NCBI GenBank assembly: GCA_963707875.1
Contig: CAVPRU010000003.1
Location: forward strand, 186,001-250,000
Reading direction: 5' to 3'
Source of the DNA: SZUA-320 sp963707875
GTDB taxonomy: Bacteria; Gemmatimonadota; Gemmatimonadetes; Gemmatimonadales; GWC2-71-9
Length of the DNA: 64,000 bases
Both the position numbers and the translations under genes were made by a program. Position 1 is the first letter of the stretch; each line of letters begins with the position of its first letter. Under the pieces are notes generated by a model, which saw nothing but the letters and a program-made list of their open reading frames with translations, did not search any database and was not told the DNA's origin. Of this stretch, positions 51,050 through 63,052 are shown in pieces.

Positions 51050-51730
51050 GTGACTCTCGACCTCACGCCATTCGATTTCACCCCGACGGAAAGCCTGGTG
51101 TACGGTGTCCTGGTCACCGCCGGGCCCGGGACCGGGTACGCGATCGCCCGCACCGCCGGGCTGGCGCGAGCCAATGCGTACTCGGCACTGGAGGGTCTGG
51201 TCAGCAAGGGCGCGGCGCGGGTCGAGGAGGGGCGGCCCAGGCGCTACCGGCCCGAGCCCCCGCCGGTTCTGCTGTCCCGGATCGTGGACCGGCAGGGACG
51301 GGCGATCGACGAGTTGAGCCAGGCCCTGTCCGAGATCTCCACTCCCTCCTCCCCGACCATCACTGAAATCAGTTCGCTGCGCGGGGTGACCCAGATGCTG
51401 TCCCTGGAGGTCGCCAGGGCGCGGACCTCGGTCCGGCTCTTCCTCCCTGCGGGTGGCTACCCAGGGCTCGCGCCGGCCCTCCGCCGAGCGGCAGCGGTCC
51501 CGGTGACCCTGGAACTCTCCGCCGACGCACCGGTGGACCAGGCGCCCGCCCCGGTGGATGTCCGTGGGCCCGGGGAGCGGTGGCCTGGCCTGGCGATGCT
51601 GGCGGTGATCGACCGGCGGCTGGCCCTGGTGGGGACGATGACCGGCGATGGGGTCGAGGGGTTCTGGACCACCGCCCCGGCCCTGGTGGCTGCGGCCGAC
51701 CTCGCGATCGACGCGCTGACGGGTCGGTGA
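51050..51730 (+). CDS. TrmB-family HTH transcriptional regulator
   Basis: GTG 51050 gives 226 residues; an in-frame GTG at 51026 is the alternative. The N-terminal winged helix reads FTPTESLVYGVLVTAGPGTG and AIARTAGLARANAYSALEGL, the TrmB type. The C-terminal half is a ligand-binding-like domain. CATACT (51038-51043) with TTCCGT 17 bp upstream and only 6 bp before GTG 51050 suggests a leaderless promoter and supports this start. It overlaps the Hpt gene by GTGA. Confidence 0.8.
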   Translation: MTLDLTPFDFTPTESLVYGVLVTAGPGTGYAIARTAGLARANAYSALEGLVSKGAARVEEGRPRRYRPEPPPVLLSRIVDRQGRAIDELSQALSEISTPSSPTITEISSLRGVTQMLSLEVARARTSVRLFLPAGGYPGLAPALRRAAAVPVTLELSADAPVDQAPAPVDVRGPGERWPGLAMLAVIDRRLALVGTMTGDGVEGFWTTAPALVAAADLAIDALTGR

Positions 51731-52059
51731 GCGAACCGCTCGAGGAGTTGATGGCCCGGTTGCGGGCCGAGTACCTGGCGGAGATCCCCTCCAGGCTGGA
51801 GGAGATCCTGGCGGCGGTGGAACAACTCGAGGGGGAAGACCCCGATGCCATCCGCCAGCTGACGGTGCTGTTTCACCGGCTGGCGGGCTCGGCGGGTGCC
51901 TACGGCTTCGGCGAGGTTACCACCGCCTGCCGACGGGAAGAAATCGCCCTCAAAGCGGCCAGCCAACCTGTGGCGCTGGCTGGCCAGCTTCGGGAGGCCG
52001 TCGATGAAATCCGCACGGCCTTCGCCGCGGCGCCGACCAGTCCTCCGATCGCCCCCTAG
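51727..52059 (+). CDS. Stand-alone Hpt-domain protein
   Basis: GTG 51727 overlaps the stop of the TrmB-like gene. The 110-residue protein is a four-helix Hpt domain with the phospho-acceptor His in LFHRLAGSAGAYGF. It is not fused to a kinase. It is translationally coupled to a TrmB-like regulator, an odd pairing. Its end overlaps the 3' end of lon by 4 bp. Confidence 0.82.
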   Translation: MSEPLEELMARLRAEYLAEIPSRLEEILAAVEQLEGEDPDAIRQLTVLFHRLAGSAGAYGFGEVTTACRREEIALKAASQPVALAGQLREAVDEIRTAFAAAPTSPPIAP

Positions 52060-54587
52060 TGCCGGTACCCCGCCAGGAGCGGGGCGACATCCTTGGGATC
52101 ATCGTTCCCGAACAGCAGGCGCCCCTCCCGGAAGGTGGCCCCCCGCAGGGTCAGAGCCAGTGCCTCACCCAGTTCCTGCACCGGATAGACCTCGATTGCC
52201 GCCCGGACTTCGTCCGGCAGATCCTCCAGGTCAGGCTCGTTCTCCTTGGGAATCAGGATCCGGGTGATGCCGGCCCGGCAGGCCCCGAGGATCTTCTCCT
52301 TGAGTCCGCCGATCGGGAGCACCCGTCCCCGCAGGGTGATTTCACCGGTGAGGGCGATGTCGTGCCGGACCGCGCGGCCCGACAGGGCGGAGATCAGGGC
52401 GGTCGCCATGGTGACCCCGGCGGAGGGACCGTCCTTGGGGATGGCTCCCGCGGGCACGTGGATGTGGATCTCCCGTTCGAACATCTCATCGGGAATCCGG
52501 AGGGCGGCGGCGTGGGCCCGGGCATAGGTCCAGGCGGCGCGGGCTGACTCCTTCATCACATCGCCCAGCTGCCCGGTCAGGACCAGTTCACCCTTTCCCT
52601 TCATGGTCGACGCTTCGATGAACATGATGTCGCCGCCCACCGGGGTGTAGTACATGGCGGTGGCCACCCCGACCGTGTCCTCGAGCAGCTTGGTCTCGGG
52701 GTGAATCCGGGGCCGGCCCAGGATGTCCTTGACCGCGTCGGCCTGGAGATCGAGCCGGGGGAGGTCTTCACCGGCGATCTTGCGCGCCACCTTCCGGCAC
52801 AGCTTGCCGATCTCCCGCTCGAGCTGGCGGACTCCCGATTCCCGGGTGTACCGGGCAATCACCTCGCTGATCGCCTCATCGGACAGGGTGAGGTTGTCCG
52901 CGGTCAGCCCGTTCTCCTCGAATTGGCGGGGAATCAGATACGTCTTGGCGATCCGCAGCTTCTCGCGCTCGATGTACCCGGTGAACTCGACCACCTCCAT
53001 CCGGTCGAGCAGCGGGCTGGGAATGCTCTGCAGGAAGTTGGCGGTGGCGACGAACAGCACCTCGCTCAGGTCGAATGGCACCCCGAGGTAGTGATCGGTG
53101 AAGGAATCGTTCTGGGCCGGGTCGAGCACCTCCAGCAGCGCCGAGGCCGGGTCCCCCTGGAAGGAGACCCCGAGCTTGTCGACCTCATCGAGCAGGAAGA
53201 CCGGATTCTTGCTGCCGGCCTGCTTGAGCCCCTGGATGATCCGACCGGGCATGGCGCCGACGTAGGTCCGGCGATGACCCCGGATATCGGCTTCGTCCCG
53301 GGCACCCCCCAGGGAAATCCTGACATACTTCCGACCCATGGCTCGGGCGATCGACTTCGCGATGGAGGTCTTGCCGACCCCCGGCGGGCCCACGAAGAGG
53401 AGGATCGGCCCCTTGGCCTTGTCATCGAGGTTGCCGGCACCGGGGACAGGGGTCCTGCCAGCCGCCGCCGCGCGGGTCTTGAGCAGGACCTCGGTCTCTC
53501 GATCGCGAGGGTCCTCCGACACCTCGGGTTCCTCCGCCGCCTCGGGCTGGGTAGCCGACCGGAGCTGGCGGACGGCCAGAAACTCCAGCACCCGGTCCTT
53601 GACGTCCTTGAGCCCGTAGTGATCCTCGTCGAGGATCTTCCCGGCCTCGGCGAGGTCGATGTGATCCTCGGTCCGGACGCTCCACGGCAGCTCGAGCACC
53701 GTCTCCAGGAAGTTGCGGATGACCTGGGACTCCATCGACTCACGGCCGATCCGGCGAAGCCGGGCCAGTTCCCGATCGACCTCCTTGCGAGCCACCGCCG
53801 GCAGCTCGAGCTCGTCGAGCTTCCGGCGCAGCTCCTCGTGCTCGTCGGCCTCGTCGTCCTCGCCCAGTTCCCGACGGATCTGCCGGAGCTGCTCCCGGAG
53901 GAAGATCTCCCGCTGCCGCTCGCCGAGTTCCTCCTGGACCTGACTCTTGATGTCCTCCTGGGCGTCCAGCACCGAGATCTGCCGCTGGACGTGCACCAGC
54001 ACCCGGCGCAGCCGTTCATCGACCGACAGGGTCTCGAGCAGGGCCTGGCGCTGGGCCGGGGTGATGTCGATGTAGCCGCTCACCAGGTCGGCAAACCTGC
54101 CCGGCTCGGCCACGCCACTCAGTACCTGCTGGACGACCTCATCCGGCAAGCCCGACTTCTGGCCCAATTCGGCGGCCCGGGCCCGGACCTCGCGATGCAG
54201 CGCCACGAAGCCGGGGTCCTCGATACTGAGGGGAGGCAGTTCCTCCGCCTCGCGCACGATGGCCTGGAGATACCCGTCGTGCTCGCTGATGTGCATGGCG
54301 ATGGCCCGCTTCTCCCCGTGGAGCAGCAGCTGGACGCCGCCCAGGCCGCGCTGCAGCTGCCCGATCCGGGCCAAGGTCCCGATGGTGTGCAGTGATTCCG
54401 GGGTGACGTCCTCGGTGTTGCTCCGCTGGGAAACCGCGAAGATCAGCTTGTCTTCCGAGGCCACCGCCGCTTCGATGGCTCGCAGGGTGCCCGGTCGGCC
54501 CGCGCCAATCGGGGTGGTCACCCCGGGAAACAGGACCACATCGCGCAGGGGCAGTACCGGAATCGTGTATCGCTCAGCCATGTCCAT
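52056..54587 (-). CDS. lon: ATP-dependent protease Lon
   Basis: The 843-residue protein has the LonA layout: N-terminal substrate-binding domain (1-300) with a long coiled coil, an AAA+ module with Walker A GPPGVGKTSIAKS, Walker B VFLLDEVDKL, and a C-terminal protease with the Ser in PKDGPSAGVTMATA and a Lys in the TLRGRVLPIGGLKEKILG segment. Lon degrades damaged and short-lived regulatory proteins. A Met two codons in (MAERYT) is an alternative start. Confidence 0.96.
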   Translation of the reverse strand: MDMAERYTIPVLPLRDVVLFPGVTTPIGAGRPGTLRAIEAAVASEDKLIFAVSQRSNTEDVTPESLHTIGTLARIGQLQRGLGGVQLLLHGEKRAIAMHISEHDGYLQAIVREAEELPPLSIEDPGFVALHREVRARAAELGQKSGLPDEVVQQVLSGVAEPGRFADLVSGYIDITPAQRQALLETLSVDERLRRVLVHVQRQISVLDAQEDIKSQVQEELGERQREIFLREQLRQIRRELGEDDEADEHEELRRKLDELELPAVARKEVDRELARLRRIGRESMESQVIRNFLETVLELPWSVRTEDHIDLAEAGKILDEDHYGLKDVKDRVLEFLAVRQLRSATQPEAAEEPEVSEDPRDRETEVLLKTRAAAAGRTPVPGAGNLDDKAKGPILLFVGPPGVGKTSIAKSIARAMGRKYVRISLGGARDEADIRGHRRTYVGAMPGRIIQGLKQAGSKNPVFLLDEVDKLGVSFQGDPASALLEVLDPAQNDSFTDHYLGVPFDLSEVLFVATANFLQSIPSPLLDRMEVVEFTGYIEREKLRIAKTYLIPRQFEENGLTADNLTLSDEAISEVIARYTRESGVRQLEREIGKLCRKVARKIAGEDLPRLDLQADAVKDILGRPRIHPETKLLEDTVGVATAMYYTPVGGDIMFIEASTMKGKGELVLTGQLGDVMKESARAAWTYARAHAAALRIPDEMFEREIHIHVPAGAIPKDGPSAGVTMATALISALSGRAVRHDIALTGEITLRGRVLPIGGLKEKILGACRAGITRILIPKENEPDLEDLPDEVRAAIEVYPVQELGEALALTLRGATFREGRLLFGNDDPKDVAPLLAGYRH

Positions 54588-54894
54588 TTTCCTCTCGTCC
54601 AGCCGGGGTCATGCCGACTCGGCACGCAATTGGGCCCCGGGAGGCCATTTCACCGGTGGAGGGGCAGGCCTCGTGCCACTCTGGGGCCCCTCTGGGGTTC
54701 TCCTTGAAACAATACGCAGTTTCGGCCCGAACGGTTCTGCGCTCGAGAAGGCACGTCCCAAGGCCCCAGGTCGGTCCCTGCCAAAATGACCGGGATGGAA
54801 GATCCGGGGCCTGGTGTGGTTGCCGTCGGGGCTGGATGGTCTAGATTGTGGATTCGCCATTCCATTCTCTGTCAGGCGAGGAACCCGCGAGGCG
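54588..54894. other. Divergent intergenic region between lon and the kinase gene
   Basis: This 307-bp stretch has no credible gene. On the plus strand TTGCCG (54820-54825) with TAGATT (54842-54847), spacer 16 bp, is a candidate promoter of the kinase gene. GAAAC (54706-54710) is inverted as GTTTC (54719-54723). No CIRCE-like GAGTGCTAA element is present upstream of lon. Confidence 0.5.
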
Positions 54895-56808
54895 ATGAGC
54901 GACGTAGCCGACAAGCCGCTTGCCGCAAGGCTGAAGGAAGCCTTGGGCAACGACTACACCATCGAGGGAGAGATCGGCCGCGGCGGGATGGGGGTCGTCT
55001 TTCGGGCCCGTGATGAGCGACTCCACCGGCGGGTCGCGATCAAGGTGCTTCCTCCTGAACTGGCCTTTCAGAAGGAAATCCGGGAGCGGTTCACCCGTGA
55101 GGCCCAGACCTCCGCGCGACTGTCCCATCCCCATATCGTTCCAATCCACGACGTCGGTGATGGCAACGGGCTGGTCTATTTCATCATGGGACTGGTCGAG
55201 GGGGAGTCGTTGGGTGCCCGACTCAAGCGGCGGGGCCGGCTGCCGCCAGAAGAAGCCCGGCGGATCATGCGGGAGACCGCCGATGCCCTGAGCGCCGCCC
55301 ACGCGGTCTCCGTCATCCATCGCGACATCAAGCCTGACAACATCCTGCTGGAGGGCACTCGCGGGCGGGTGATGGTCACCGACTTCGGGATCGCCAAGGC
55401 GCTGTCCAGTTCGAGTGGCGCCACCCTGACCGGAGCGGGGATCGCGATCGGGACGCCGCAGTTCATGAGCCCGGAGCAGGCGGCCGGGGAACGAACCCTT
55501 GACGGCCGGTCCGATCTCTACAGTCTCGGTGTGGTCACCTACCAGATGCTGGCCGGCGACCTCCCGTTCAACGCACCGACCGTGGCGGCGGTGCTGATGA
55601 AGCAGATCACCGAGGCGGCGCCGATTCTTCACCTGCAGGACACCTCGATTCCGGAGGACCTCTCGCTGGCGGTCAGCCGGTGCCTGGAGAAGGACCCCGA
55701 GAACCGGTGGCCCACCGCCGACGCCCTGCGGCGGGCGCTGGAGAGCCGCAGTGTGGGCGGCTATCGCCCCACCGGAACGGCACCGGCGGCCCGGACCGCG
55801 GGCTCCTCCCGGACCGGGAGAACGTCACGAACCGCCGAACGGGGCCGGACCCGTCCCCGGGACGAATCCCCGGTGGACCGGGAGCGCAAGCTGCCCGCCC
55901 GCCGGAGCGAGCGGTCGGGCAGCCCGGTGCGCCAGTCCTCGCGCTGGGTCCGCAACGACCGGGGTGAGTGGGTCCGGGCCTCCGAGATGAAGGAACTCGG
56001 GCTCCGGGACACTGGGGAGCCGGTCATCGTCCAGAAGGTCCGAGGCCATTTTGCCCGGTGGGCGGCCGTCTCGATCGGCTGTTTTTTCATCAACGTCGCC
56101 ACCGGGCTGGATGCGCCGTGGTTCATCTTCCCCACCGCCGGGATGGGGATCGGGCTGCTCACCAACTACGCCAAGCTCTGGCAGGCCGGGTATAGCTGGC
56201 GCGATGTCCTGAATCGCCCACCGGCTCCCGACGCGATCCAGGCGCCGGGCCAGAGGGTGCGCGCGACCCTGGCCCAACCCAAGCGGGAAGAGTTCGGGAT
56301 CCACTACCAGTCCGTGCTCCAGGTGTTCGAGGACCGCAAGGCGATCCAGGCACTGCTGGCCCGGCTGCCGGCCTCGGATCGCGAGCAACTCCCCGACGTC
56401 GCCGGAACGGCCGACGGGCTCTACGAGAAGGCGCTGGAGATGGCTCGCACCCTGCACTCGATGGATGCCAACCTGAACGCCGACGGGCTGGCCCGGATCG
56501 AGGAACGCCTGGCCAAGGTGTCGGAGGATCCCGAGGGCGAGGAACGAAACCGGCGGGCCACCCTGCTGGAGCAGCAGAAGCGGGCCTACGAGGACCTGAT
56601 CGGCCGCCGAGGCATGGTGGCGGACCGGCTGGAGTCGAGCGTGCTGGCGATGCAGAACATGCGATTCGATCTGCTCCGCCTCAAGTCGATGGGAATTGGG
56701 GCCGTCGGCGGTGATCTGACCATGGCGACCCAGCAGGCCCGGGCGCTGTCCCGCGATGTGGACCACGCCATCGCGGCCGCCAGCGAGGTCCGTCAGGCGC
56801 TCGGTTGA
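54895..56808 (+). CDS. PknB-type serine/threonine protein kinase with 2TM tail
   Basis: ATG 54895 gives 637 residues. The kinase domain (about 20-285) keeps GRGGMGVVFRARD, the ATP Lys in VAIKVLP, the catalytic loop HRDIKPDNIL, DFGIAKAL and GTPQFMSPEQAAG. An Arg/Ser-rich, probably disordered linker follows. Next are two membrane helices (about 385-430) of the 2TM family. A C-terminal coiled-coil-rich region has heptads up to ALG. This places the kinase on the inner membrane, with the tail as a sensor or scaffold. Substrates are unknown. Confidence 0.92.
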   Translation: MSDVADKPLAARLKEALGNDYTIEGEIGRGGMGVVFRARDERLHRRVAIKVLPPELAFQKEIRERFTREAQTSARLSHPHIVPIHDVGDGNGLVYFIMGLVEGESLGARLKRRGRLPPEEARRIMRETADALSAAHAVSVIHRDIKPDNILLEGTRGRVMVTDFGIAKALSSSSGATLTGAGIAIGTPQFMSPEQAAGERTLDGRSDLYSLGVVTYQMLAGDLPFNAPTVAAVLMKQITEAAPILHLQDTSIPEDLSLAVSRCLEKDPENRWPTADALRRALESRSVGGYRPTGTAPAARTAGSSRTGRTSRTAERGRTRPRDESPVDRERKLPARRSERSGSPVRQSSRWVRNDRGEWVRASEMKELGLRDTGEPVIVQKVRGHFARWAAVSIGCFFINVATGLDAPWFIFPTAGMGIGLLTNYAKLWQAGYSWRDVLNRPPAPDAIQAPGQRVRATLAQPKREEFGIHYQSVLQVFEDRKAIQALLARLPASDREQLPDVAGTADGLYEKALEMARTLHSMDANLNADGLARIEERLAKVSEDPEGEERNRRATLLEQQKRAYEDLIGRRGMVADRLESSVLAMQNMRFDLLRLKSMGIGAVGGDLTMATQQARALSRDVDHAIAAASEVRQALG

Positions 56809-57610
56809 CCGACCAGTTCGACGTCCGCCAGTACTGGGAACGCCGGCTCGGGGAGCAGTATTCCCTGGCCGGCGTTGGCTATCTCCGGCTGGGCCGACAG
56901 TACAACGCCTGGATGTACCGGATCCGGGCCCGGGTGTTCTCCCGGCTGGTCGCCGGACTGGGACAGCCGATGGCCGCCACCCAAGTTCTCGATATCGGGT
57001 CGGGAACCGGCTTCTACGTCGACCAGTGGCGTCAGCTCGGGGTGGCCCGGGTCACCGGGCTCGACATCACCCAGATCGCGGTGGATGCCCTCGGCCTCCG
57101 GTTCCCCGACGACCGGTTCTTCCGGGTGGACATCGGCCGCACACTTCCCTCCGACCTGCCGCTCGCTCCAGGGTCGTTTGCGGCGGTCAGTGCCATGGAC
57201 GTCCTGTTTCACATCGTCGAGGACACCGAGTACGCCACCGCCCTCACCAACATTGCCGGGCTCCTGGCACCCGGGGGCTGGTTCATCTGGTCCGACAACT
57301 TCCTGCGTCACGGGACCGAACGGGTGACCCATCAGGCCAGTCGTTCGCTGGCGGACAGCGAACGGCTGGTCCGCCAGGCCGGATTCGAGATCGTGGGCCG
57401 GGTGCCGATGTTCGTGCTGATGAACTATCCGGCGGATACCCGGTCGCGGCTGGCCCGGATCGGGTGGACCGCGATGGTGGCCCCCGCGGCGGTGGCGGAG
57501 CCGCTCGGCTGGCTGGTGGGAGCGGCGCTCTACCCTCTGGAGCGGTGGCTGACCGCCACCTGTCGCGAGAGCTGGAGCACCGAGATCATGATCTGCCGGA
57601 AACCCGCCAG

Positions 57611-57614
<4 letters not shown>
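56805..57614 (+). CDS. Class I SAM-dependent methyltransferase
   Basis: TTG 56805 overlaps the kinase TGA (TTGA). The 269-residue protein has the methyltransferase core: motif I VLDIGSGTGFYVDQW, Asp at the strand-2 end GLDITQIAV, then FAAVSAMDVLFHIV and LAPGGWFIWSDN. Family and position suggest a small-molecule or lipid target; the target is not known. A helical hydrophobic segment lies near residue 230. Coupling to the kinase is tight. Confidence 0.85.
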
Positions 57615-59737
<2,123 letters not shown>

Positions 59738-59822
59738 GGTCGAGGCTCCTGGTGAGGTCGTGGAGGTCCGTGCCAACGGAGAAAGATACTCCGGGCCGGT
59801 CATCAATCGAAACCGCCGTCGT

Positions 59823-61469
59823 TCAGCGCTGAAACACCGTTCGACCACCGATCAAGGTCCGGAGGACCCGGGCGGACCTGATCTCCTCTGCCGGCAGGGT
59901 GGTGATGTCCCGGTCGATTACCACCAGGTCCGCCTGGTAGCCCGGCTTCAGCATCCCGGTCCACCCCTCCCCGAAGACCCCGTAGGCATTGGCGACCGTG
60001 TAGGCCCGAAGCGCCTCCTCAACGGTGATCCGTTCCTCCGGCACCCAGCCCCCGGGATTCCGCCCATCGATGGTCCGGCGGGAGACCGCCGCGTCGATCC
60101 CCAGCAGCGGATCCAGCGGGGCGACCGTCCAGTCGGACCCGAAGCTGAGCCGGGCGCCGGCATCGAGCAGACTCCGGAAGGCATAGGTGGTCTTGATCCG
60201 CTCCGGCCCGATCCGCTTGGCGGCCCACCGGCCGTCATCGATGGCGTGGTAGGGCTGCATCGAGGGGATGACCCCGAGAGCCGCGAAGCGGGCAATGCCG
60301 GCTCGGCTCAGGTGCTGCGCGTGCTCGATCCGGAAGCGGCGATCACGGGGACCGTGTGCCTGGGCCACCGAATCGAAGATGGCCAGCAGGACGTCATTGG
60401 CACGGTCTCCGATGGCGTGGACGATCACTTGCAACCCGGCGGAGTCGGCCGCCCCGACCCAGGCGGCGACCGAGTCCACCGGTGTCACGGTGAGTCCCGT
60501 GGTCCCTGGCTCATCGAGGTACGGTTCATAGAACCAGGCCGTGGTACTGCCCAGTGATCCATCGACCATTCCCTTGACGCCAGCCACCCGAAGCCAGCGA
60601 CTCCCCGCTCCCAGCACGGGGAGTGAATCCGCCACGGTCCGCCAATCGGAGAACCAGGGATTGGCGCTGATCCGCAGGGTCAGGGTTCCCGCCGCTTCGG
60701 CCCTCCGGAGGGCGGCCACCTCCGGCCAGGTCGCGCTGACAAGGGTCACCCCGGTGATGCCGAGGGAGGCGGCATGGGCCATCCCCCGGGTAAGCGCGGT
60801 ATCGAGCTGGGCGGCGGACGGCTCGGGAATCACCCGGGAGACCAGTCCCATCGCGCCATCCTTGAGGACCCCGGCAGGAGCGCCACCCGGACCCCGCACG
60901 ATCGTCCCGCCGGCCACCTCCCCGGTGGCGGCGGTGATTCCCGCCGCTGCCAGCGCGGCACTGTTGGCCAGAGCCATGTGGCCGTCGAGGCGAGAGATGA
61001 AGACCGGATTGTCTGGGGTCACCGAGTCGATCCAGTCGCGCCGTGGCAGCGGGGCAGAAGGCCACCGCTCATGGTCCCAGTCCCCGCCCAGAATCCACTC
61101 CCCCGGTGCCAGGGTTCGGGCATGTGCCGCGATCCGCCGGGTGAACTCTTCCGGGGTGTCCGCGTCCCGGAGGTCCACCGACGCCAGCTGAAAGCCCCCC
61201 TGAACGAAGTGGGTGTGGTTGTCCTGGAAGCCGGGCACGATCAGCCCTGACCCGACCCGGACCAGCTCGGTTCCCTGGCCGGCTAGGGCGAGAATCCCCA
61301 GGCTGTCGCCGACCTGGACGATGGAATCCCCCTGGATGGCCACGGCCTGGCCCCAGGGCCGGTCTGGGTCTCCGGTCCAGACCTTGCCGACCAGGATGGT
61401 GTCCGGGGCGCCCGCCGAGCAGCCGAGGGCGGAGAGGACCAGCACCAGAAGCAGGGAGGGTCGGGGCAT
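59823..61469 (-). CDS. YtcJ-type metal-dependent amidohydrolase, lipoprotein
   Basis: From ATG 61469 the protein has 548 residues and a lipobox (LSALGCSAG). Metal-site motifs are NHTHFVQ, the VIVHAIGDRANDVLL segment and FGSDWTVAP. The composite beta-sandwich plus barrel matches YtcJ/imidazolonepropionase-like amidohydrolases. A specific substrate cannot be given. It diverges from the response regulator gene across 85 bp. Confidence 0.9.
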   Translation of the reverse strand: MPRPSLLLVLVLSALGCSAGAPDTILVGKVWTGDPDRPWGQAVAIQGDSIVQVGDSLGILALAGQGTELVRVGSGLIVPGFQDNHTHFVQGGFQLASVDLRDADTPEEFTRRIAAHARTLAPGEWILGGDWDHERWPSAPLPRRDWIDSVTPDNPVFISRLDGHMALANSAALAAAGITAATGEVAGGTIVRGPGGAPAGVLKDGAMGLVSRVIPEPSAAQLDTALTRGMAHAASLGITGVTLVSATWPEVAALRRAEAAGTLTLRISANPWFSDWRTVADSLPVLGAGSRWLRVAGVKGMVDGSLGSTTAWFYEPYLDEPGTTGLTVTPVDSVAAWVGAADSAGLQVIVHAIGDRANDVLLAIFDSVAQAHGPRDRRFRIEHAQHLSRAGIARFAALGVIPSMQPYHAIDDGRWAAKRIGPERIKTTYAFRSLLDAGARLSFGSDWTVAPLDPLLGIDAAVSRRTIDGRNPGGWVPEERITVEEALRAYTVANAYGVFGEGWTGMLKPGYQADLVVIDRDITTLPAEEIRSARVLRTLIGGRTVFQR

Positions 61470-61496
61470 GCAACGACCTCGGGGTGGTGGGGACCA

Positions 61497-61524
61497 TTCA
61501 GTTCGGGGCGGAACGTCCGATAAT
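61497..61524 (+). promoter_or_regulatory. Candidate promoter of the response-regulator gene
   Basis: TTCAGT (61497-61502), a 16-bp spacer and GATAAT (61519-61524) resemble a sigma-70 promoter. GTTCGG occurs at 61501-61506 and again at 61541-61546, each time followed within 4-8 bp by GAAC or AAC. These repeats might be a regulator site. Confidence 0.45.
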
Positions 61525-61554
61525 CTAGTCGAGCCAAACTGTTCGGAACCTGAC

Positions 61555-62937
61555 ATGGGAGAGACCGTGACCGGAGCCCCTGCGAGAGTCCTGGTGGTGG
61601 ACGACGATACCGGCACCCGGGAGATCCTCCGGGAGGCCCTTGCCGCCTGCGGATACGACGTGGCGGAAGCGGGGTCCTGCGCCCAGGCTCGGAGCCGACT
61701 GGCCGAACGTCCTCCCGATGTGGCCCTCCTGGACTACCAGCTTCCCGACGGGACGGCCCTCGACATCCTGTCCGATTTCCATCGGCAAAGTCCCGAGGTT
61801 CCCGTGGTGATTCTGACCGGATACGGCACGGTGGGCTTGGCCGTTCAGGCTATCCAGGAGGGGGCGGCCCACTTCCTGACCAAGCCGGTGGCGCTACCGC
61901 CCCTGCTGACCCTGCTGGAGGGAATTCTGGAGCAGCAGCGCCACCGTCGCGCCTTTCAGGCCCGGCGCGAGGGTCACGGCCTCGAGCCCTTCCTGGGCAC
62001 CAGCCCGGCGATCCGCCGTCTGGAGCAGGAGGCCCAGGGGGTGCTGGCGGCCTCGGCCCCGATCATGCTCGTCGGGGAGACCGGCACCGGCAAGGGGGTT
62101 CTGGCCCGCTGGCTGCACCAGCAGGGACAGCGGGCCGCCGAGGCGCTGGTGGAGTTTCACTGCGCCTCAGTCACCGGTGTTGACCTCCACCACGAACTGT
62201 TCGGTCGGTCTTCCGACGAGGGGGCTGTCGGGCAGGGCACCCGGTCCGGGGTATTGGAGTCGGCCGACCGGGGGACGCTGGTGCTAGCCGACGTCGGGGA
62301 CCTGGATGCCGGGGCCCAGGCCGCGCTGCTCCGGTTGGTCAGCGAGGGACGGTTCCGCCGGGCTGGCGAACAGCGGGACCGCAGAGTGGATGTCCAGCTG
62401 ATCAGCACCGAACGCCGGGAAGCGAGCACCCTGATCCAGGAATCCGGCTTCCGCCAGGACCTGTTCTTCCGGCTGGGCGCGCTGACCCTGGCACTCCCCC
62501 CGCTCCGTAACCGACCGGAGGACATCCCGGCTCTGGCGGGGGAGTTGCTCGGCCGGGTGGCAGCGGCGGCGGGTCAGCCCACCCCCAGTCTGTCGGAGGG
62601 CGCCCTGAAGATCCTGACCCACCATGACTGGCCCGGGAATATCCGGGAGCTCCGGAACGTGCTTGAGCGGGCCCTGCTCTTCAGCGGTGGCCCCTCCGTC
62701 ACGGAAGACCACCTCCCCCCCCTGGCCGCCCGTCGACCCCGGGCGCTCCCGGACTCGCTCGTGCCGGGCACGCTGGAAGCCACCCAGCGCCGGCAGATCG
62801 AACTGGCCATGGTTCAGGCCAGAGGGCGAGTCGACCGGGCGGCGACCCTGCTTGGGATTCCCCGAAGCACCCTGTATCAGAAACTCAAGCGATACCAGAT
62901 TCCGACCCGTCGCCAGTGGGTAGATGCCGTGCAGTAG
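61555..62937 (+). CDS. NtrC-like response regulator with degenerate AAA+ core
   Basis: ATG 61555 gives 460 residues. The receiver domain (about 10-125) has DDD, the phospho-Asp in VALLDYQLPDG, and KPV. The AAA+ domain has Walker A GETGTGKG, but Walker B reads LVLADVGDLD where NtrC has FLDEIGE, and the GAFTGA loop is replaced by GAVGQG. The region FRQDLFFRLGAL is kept. A Fis-type helix-turn-helix (about 415-455) closes the protein. It likely regulates DNA without activating sigma-54. A kinase gene follows. Confidence 0.88.
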   Translation: MGETVTGAPARVLVVDDDTGTREILREALAACGYDVAEAGSCAQARSRLAERPPDVALLDYQLPDGTALDILSDFHRQSPEVPVVILTGYGTVGLAVQAIQEGAAHFLTKPVALPPLLTLLEGILEQQRHRRAFQARREGHGLEPFLGTSPAIRRLEQEAQGVLAASAPIMLVGETGTGKGVLARWLHQQGQRAAEALVEFHCASVTGVDLHHELFGRSSDEGAVGQGTRSGVLESADRGTLVLADVGDLDAGAQAALLRLVSEGRFRRAGEQRDRRVDVQLISTERREASTLIQESGFRQDLFFRLGALTLALPPLRNRPEDIPALAGELLGRVAAAAGQPTPSLSEGALKILTHHDWPGNIRELRNVLERALLFSGGPSVTEDHLPPLAARRPRALPDSLVPGTLEATQRRQIELAMVQARGRVDRAATLLGIPRSTLYQKLKRYQIPTRRQWVDAVQ

Positions 62938-63052
62938 CAGGTGGGGCTTGGTCCAGAACCGGGGGAACATGGTATGATCCGATCACGGTGGCCCGGTCGC
63001 CGACCACCGTTCCGATCCACCCGGACGTCGAGCCACTACTTCAGCCGGCCCC

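Noticed and set aside
61555..62937. This response regulator as the activator of the two sigma-54 promoters
   Set aside because: It lacks GAFTGA and the Walker B Asp-Glu pair, so it should not be able to open sigma-54 complexes.
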